Assembly: GCF_026540855.1 (NCBI RefSeq)
Contig: NZ_JALNUP010000005.1
Span: 1-64,000, forward strand
Length of the DNA stretch: 64,000 nt
DNA from: Sphingomonas sp. GC_Shp_5
GTDB lineage: Bacteria > Pseudomonadota > Alphaproteobacteria > Sphingomonadales > Sphingomonadaceae
Direction: 5' to 3'
Below are positions 61,533 to 64,000 of the stretch, in pieces; the first letter of the stretch is position 1; each line of letters starts with the position of its first letter. A program made the translations under genes and the position numbers. Under the pieces are notes generated by a model. It had not been told where the DNA came from and ran no database searches. It worked only from the letters and a program-made list of their open reading frames with translations.

Positions 61533-62831
61533 ATGAGGCCGATCGCCGCCCTTGCCGCCGCCGGATCGAACCCGATCGATGCCGGGCGGCGCAACCTGCT
61601 TCTGCTGATCCAGTTGCGCTGGCTGGCGGTGGGTGGCCAGCTTGCCGCGATCCTCGCGGTGCGCTTCGGCCTCGGCATCGCGCTGCCGATCGGGCCGATG
61701 CTGCTGCCGCTGGCGCTGCTGGTCGCGCTCAACGTGCTCGCGACGATCGCGCTCAGCCGGCCGCCGATCACCAATGTCCAGCTGTTCGCCTCGCTGCTGG
61801 TCGATGTCGGCTGCCTCACCGCGCAACTGTTCCTGAGCGGCGGGGTCACCAACCCGTTCGTCACGCTCTACCTGCTCCAGGTGGTGCTCGGCGCGGTGCT
61901 GCTCGAGGCATGGTCGAGCTGGGCATTGGTGGTGCTGACCAGCGCGATCTTCGCGGGTCTTGCGGTCGTCAACCTGCCACTGCCGCTGCCGCCCCACCTC
62001 GCCACCATCCTGTCCGGCCCCTATGTGTTCGGCAGCTGGTTCAACTTCACCCTGGCCGCGGTGCTACTGGTGCTGTTCGTTACCCGGGTTGCGCACAATT
62101 TGCGCGCGCGCGACGCGCATGTCGCCGCGCTGCGCCAGCAGGCTGCCGAAGAGGAGCATATCGTCCGCATGGGGCTACTCGCGAGCGGCGCCGCGCATGA
62201 GCTGGCAACGCCGCTCGCCTCGCTGTCGGTGATCCTTGGTGATTGGCGCAACGAGCCCGCGGTGGCGGGCACGCCGCATCTCGCCGCCGAGGTGGATGAG
62301 ATGCGCACCGAGGTGGCGCGATGCAAGGAGATCCTCGGCGGCATCCTGTTCGCCGCCGGCGAGGTGACCGGCGAGGCGCCGGCGCGCACGACGCTGCAGC
62401 GGTTCATCGCCAATCTCGTCACCACCTGGCGCCGGACCCACCCCGATGCGGTGCGGGTCGAAGACCGGATCGGCACCGATCTGCCGATCGTCGCCGATCG
62501 CGCGCTCGAGCAGGCGCTCACCAACCTGCTCGACAATGCGCTCGAGGCGGCGGCGGACCGGATCGTCCTGGTCGTCGAGCGCGACGGCGGCACGCTGGTG
62601 CTCACCGTCCATGACAATGGCTCGGGCTTCGCCGACACCATCCTCGCCAATCTCGGCAAGCCGTATCAAAGCAGCAAGCAGCGCCGCGGCGCCGGGCTTG
62701 GCTTGTTCCTGTCCACCAACGTGCTGCGCACGCTCGGCGGCACGCTGTCGGCACGCAATCTCGCCGCGGGCGGCGCCGAGGTGCAGATGCGCGTGCCGCT
62801 CGCCACCATCGCCCCGGATGACGCCCGATGA
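61533..62831 (+). CDS. regB: RegB/PrrB/ActS-type redox sensor histidine kinase
   Basis: Membrane-bound redox-sensing kinase. The 432-residue protein has six N-terminal helices with the ubiquinone-binding-type GGVTNPF at 103-109, the H-box GAAHELATPLASL with phosphorylated His222, and Cys264 in EVARCKEILGG, matching the redox-active cysteine of RegB. The ATPase domain follows, with LTNLLDNALEAA, HDNGSGF and GAGLGLFLS. It sits directly after the quinol oxidase and SURF1 genes, and its stop overlaps regA by 4 bases. Regulation of the adjacent oxidases is likely but inferred. Confidence 0.93.
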   Translation: MRPIAALAAAGSNPIDAGRRNLLLLIQLRWLAVGGQLAAILAVRFGLGIALPIGPMLLPLALLVALNVLATIALSRPPITNVQLFASLLVDVGCLTAQLFLSGGVTNPFVTLYLLQVVLGAVLLEAWSSWALVVLTSAIFAGLAVVNLPLPLPPHLATILSGPYVFGSWFNFTLAAVLLVLFVTRVAHNLRARDAHVAALRQQAAEEEHIVRMGLLASGAAHELATPLASLSVILGDWRNEPAVAGTPHLAAEVDEMRTEVARCKEILGGILFAAGEVTGEAPARTTLQRFIANLVTTWRRTHPDAVRVEDRIGTDLPIVADRALEQALTNLLDNALEAAADRIVLVVERDGGTLVLTVHDNGSGFADTILANLGKPYQSSKQRRGAGLGLFLSTNVLRTLGGTLSARNLAAGGAEVQMRVPLATIAPDDAR

Positions 62832-63391
62832 CCGATGACACTGCGCTCCCGCCTGTCGCCGAGCCCCCGCGCCGCCTGCTGGTGATCGAGGATGACGCCG
62901 TGCTCGCCCGCACCCTGGCGCGCTCGTTCGAACGACGCGGCTATACGGTCGAGATGCTGCCCAGTCCCGAGCGTTTGGCCGCTGTTGCGCACGATTTTGC
63001 CCCCCAATTCGCGGTGGTCGACCTCCGTCTCGGCGGCGCCTCCGGCCTAACCTGCGTCGAACTCCTCCACGCCGCTGACCCGGCGATGTGCATCGTCGTA
63101 CTGACCGGTTTTGCCAGCATCGCCACCGCGGTGGAGGCGATCAAGCTCGGCGCGACCAACTATCTTACCAAGCCCGCCAACACCGACGATATCGAGGCCG
63201 CGTTCGCGCGCGTCGAGGGTGATGCCGACGCTCAGCTGTCGCTGCAGCCCACCTCGATCAAGACGCTGGAATGGGAGCATATCCACCAGACGCTGGCGGA
63301 CACCGGCTTCAACATCTCCGAGGCGGCGCGCCGGCTGGGGATGCACCGGCGCACCCTCGCGCGCAAACTCGACAAGCGGCACATGTCGTGA
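62828..63391 (+). CDS. regA: RegA/PrrA/ActR-type response regulator
   Basis: Response regulator partner of the adjacent RegB kinase, 187 residues. The receiver domain has the acidic pocket VIEDD (about 19-23), phosphorylated Asp65 in FAVVDLRLGG, and LTGFASIATAVEA; a proline-containing linker follows, then a Fis-type helix-turn-helix (about 160-184, ISEAARRLGMHRRTLARKLDKR), which is almost invariant in RegA. It typically binds loose GC-rich sites at redox-regulated promoters. Confidence 0.95.
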   Translation: MTDDTALPPVAEPPRRLLVIEDDAVLARTLARSFERRGYTVEMLPSPERLAAVAHDFAPQFAVVDLRLGGASGLTCVELLHAADPAMCIVVLTGFASIATAVEAIKLGATNYLTKPANTDDIEAAFARVEGDADAQLSLQPTSIKTLEWEHIHQTLADTGFNISEAARRLGMHRRTLARKLDKRHMS

Positions 63392-63449
63392 CCGCCCACG
63401 GAAAGACACGCATGACTCCGTTGTCCGCCCTCTTGCCGGCCACCGCGCG

Positions 63450-64000
63450 ATGATCCGCCACGTCGCGATCATCGGCGCCGGTTTCTCGGGCACGCTCCAG
63501 GCGATCAACCTGCTCCGCCACGACGGGCCGAGCGCGACGCTCATCGAATGCGGCCCGACGCCCGGCAAAGGGTTGGCTTATGGCGCCGCCCACCCCAGCC
63601 ACCTCCTCAACGTCCGCGCCGCCAACATGAGCGCCTTCCCCGACGATCCGGCGCATTTCGTCCGCTGGCTCGAGGCACGCGGCGTTGCCGAGGCCGCGAG
63701 CGCATTCGTGCCGCGGATGATTTATGGCGAGTATCTGAGCGAGTTGCTTGCGGCCGCGCAGGCGCGCTGGAGCAGCCGGCTAGAGCTGGTGCGCGGCGAG
63801 GCGGTGGATATCGGCCCGGGCGAAGAGGTGAGGCTCGCCGACGGTCGGCGCATCGCCGCCGACGCGATCGTGCTCGCGGTCGGCAACCTGCCGCCGCACG
63901 ATCCGCCCGGCCTCGACGCCGCAGCGCTGTCGCCGACCCGCTACAAGGGGGACCCCTGGGCGACGGATGTCGCCGACGGGCTTGGCGCAGACGACACGGT
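63450..64000 (+). CDS. FAD/NAD(P)-binding protein, 3' end beyond the window
   Basis: Partial gene: the frame from ATG 63450 stays open to the window end with 183 residues. The start RHVAIIGAGFSGTLQAINLL is a dinucleotide-binding fold, then GKGLAYGAAHPSHLLNVRAANMSAFPDDP and LAVGNLPPH match the FAD-NAD(P)-binding (HsdM/NAD_binding_9-type) family often found near sulfur or nitrosative-stress genes. The role is not clear. Starts 58 bases after regA. Confidence 0.75.
   Translation, partial: MIRHVAIIGAGFSGTLQAINLLRHDGPSATLIECGPTPGKGLAYGAAHPSHLLNVRAANMSAFPDDPAHFVRWLEARGVAEAASAFVPRMIYGEYLSELLAAAQARWSSRLELVRGEAVDIGPGEEVRLADGRRIAADAIVLAVGNLPPHDPPGLDAAALSPTRYKGDPWATDVADGLGADDT

Overview
The window is a high-GC, gene-dense bacterial chromosome segment. 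It most likely comes from a sphingomonad (Alphaproteobacteria, Sphingomonas or a close relative). This rests on gene content and order: a tol-pal operon headed by ybgC, a ctaC-ctaD-ctaB-ctaG-ctaE-DUF983-SURF1-thrC run, a DUF4167 protein beside prmC-prfA-hisS, RegB/RegA next to a bo3-type quinol oxidase, and short intergenic palindromes of the type common in these genomes. I see no rRNA, tRNA, CRISPR array, prophage or insertion sequence. The assignment is inference, since no marker RNA lies in the window.

Layout. 1-7 kb: a Wzx-like flippase, a CBS-domain protein, a DUF4167 protein and the translation block prmC-prfA-hisS. 7-17 kb: a DUF1345 membrane protein, an M61 peptidase, inorganic pyrophosphatase, a TIGR02466-type oxygenase whose N-terminal part is out of frame, a GNAT/DMT pair, ispG, an acyltransferase, a type III asparaginase and an S1/P1 nuclease. 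17-18.2 kb: a compact SPFH / ribbon-helix-helix / small membrane protein operon. 18.3-23 kb: the ybgC-tolQRAB-pal envelope operon. 23.1-23.8 kb: a membrane protein plus XRE regulator cassette with an operator-like palindrome over its promoter. 24-28 kb: a lipoprotein, a nitronate monooxygenase-like enzyme, lysC and ubiG. 28-34 kb: a glycan locus with a GT39-like membrane glycosyltransferase, a DUF2334 deacetylase, two GT4 enzymes, a DUF2141 protein and an unknown polytopic protein. 34-38 kb: an AI-2E-type permease, lepB-acpS-pdxJ-pyrE.

38-46.8 kb is the aa3-type cytochrome c oxidase operon with heme O synthase, the CuB chaperone CtaG, a 44-residue membrane peptide, a SURF1 protein, threonine synthase and an RNA-methyltransferase-like enzyme. 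47-49 kb carries ccmAB for cytochrome c maturation with a zincin, then a pterin dehydratase. 49-54 kb holds an SDR, an osmoprotectant-type ABC transporter with a fused permease/binding protein, and a cyclic-nucleotide-domain flavoprotein related to thioredoxin reductase but without its CxxC. 54-56.4 kb is an SDH-L type shikimate dehydrogenase-like protein with an MHS-family transporter. 56.5-63.4 kb is cyoABCD, a second SURF1 gene and the RegB/RegA redox two-component system. An FAD/NAD(P)-binding protein runs off the right edge.

The window therefore holds both terminal oxidase types, each with its own SURF1 assembly factor, and a redox sensor pair likely to balance their use. The most interesting less-described items are the SPFH/RHH/membrane cassette, the membrane protein/XRE cassette, the locally frame-shifted TIGR02466 gene, the CxxC-less flavoprotein, and a perfect 19-bp palindrome between the MHS transporter and cyoA.
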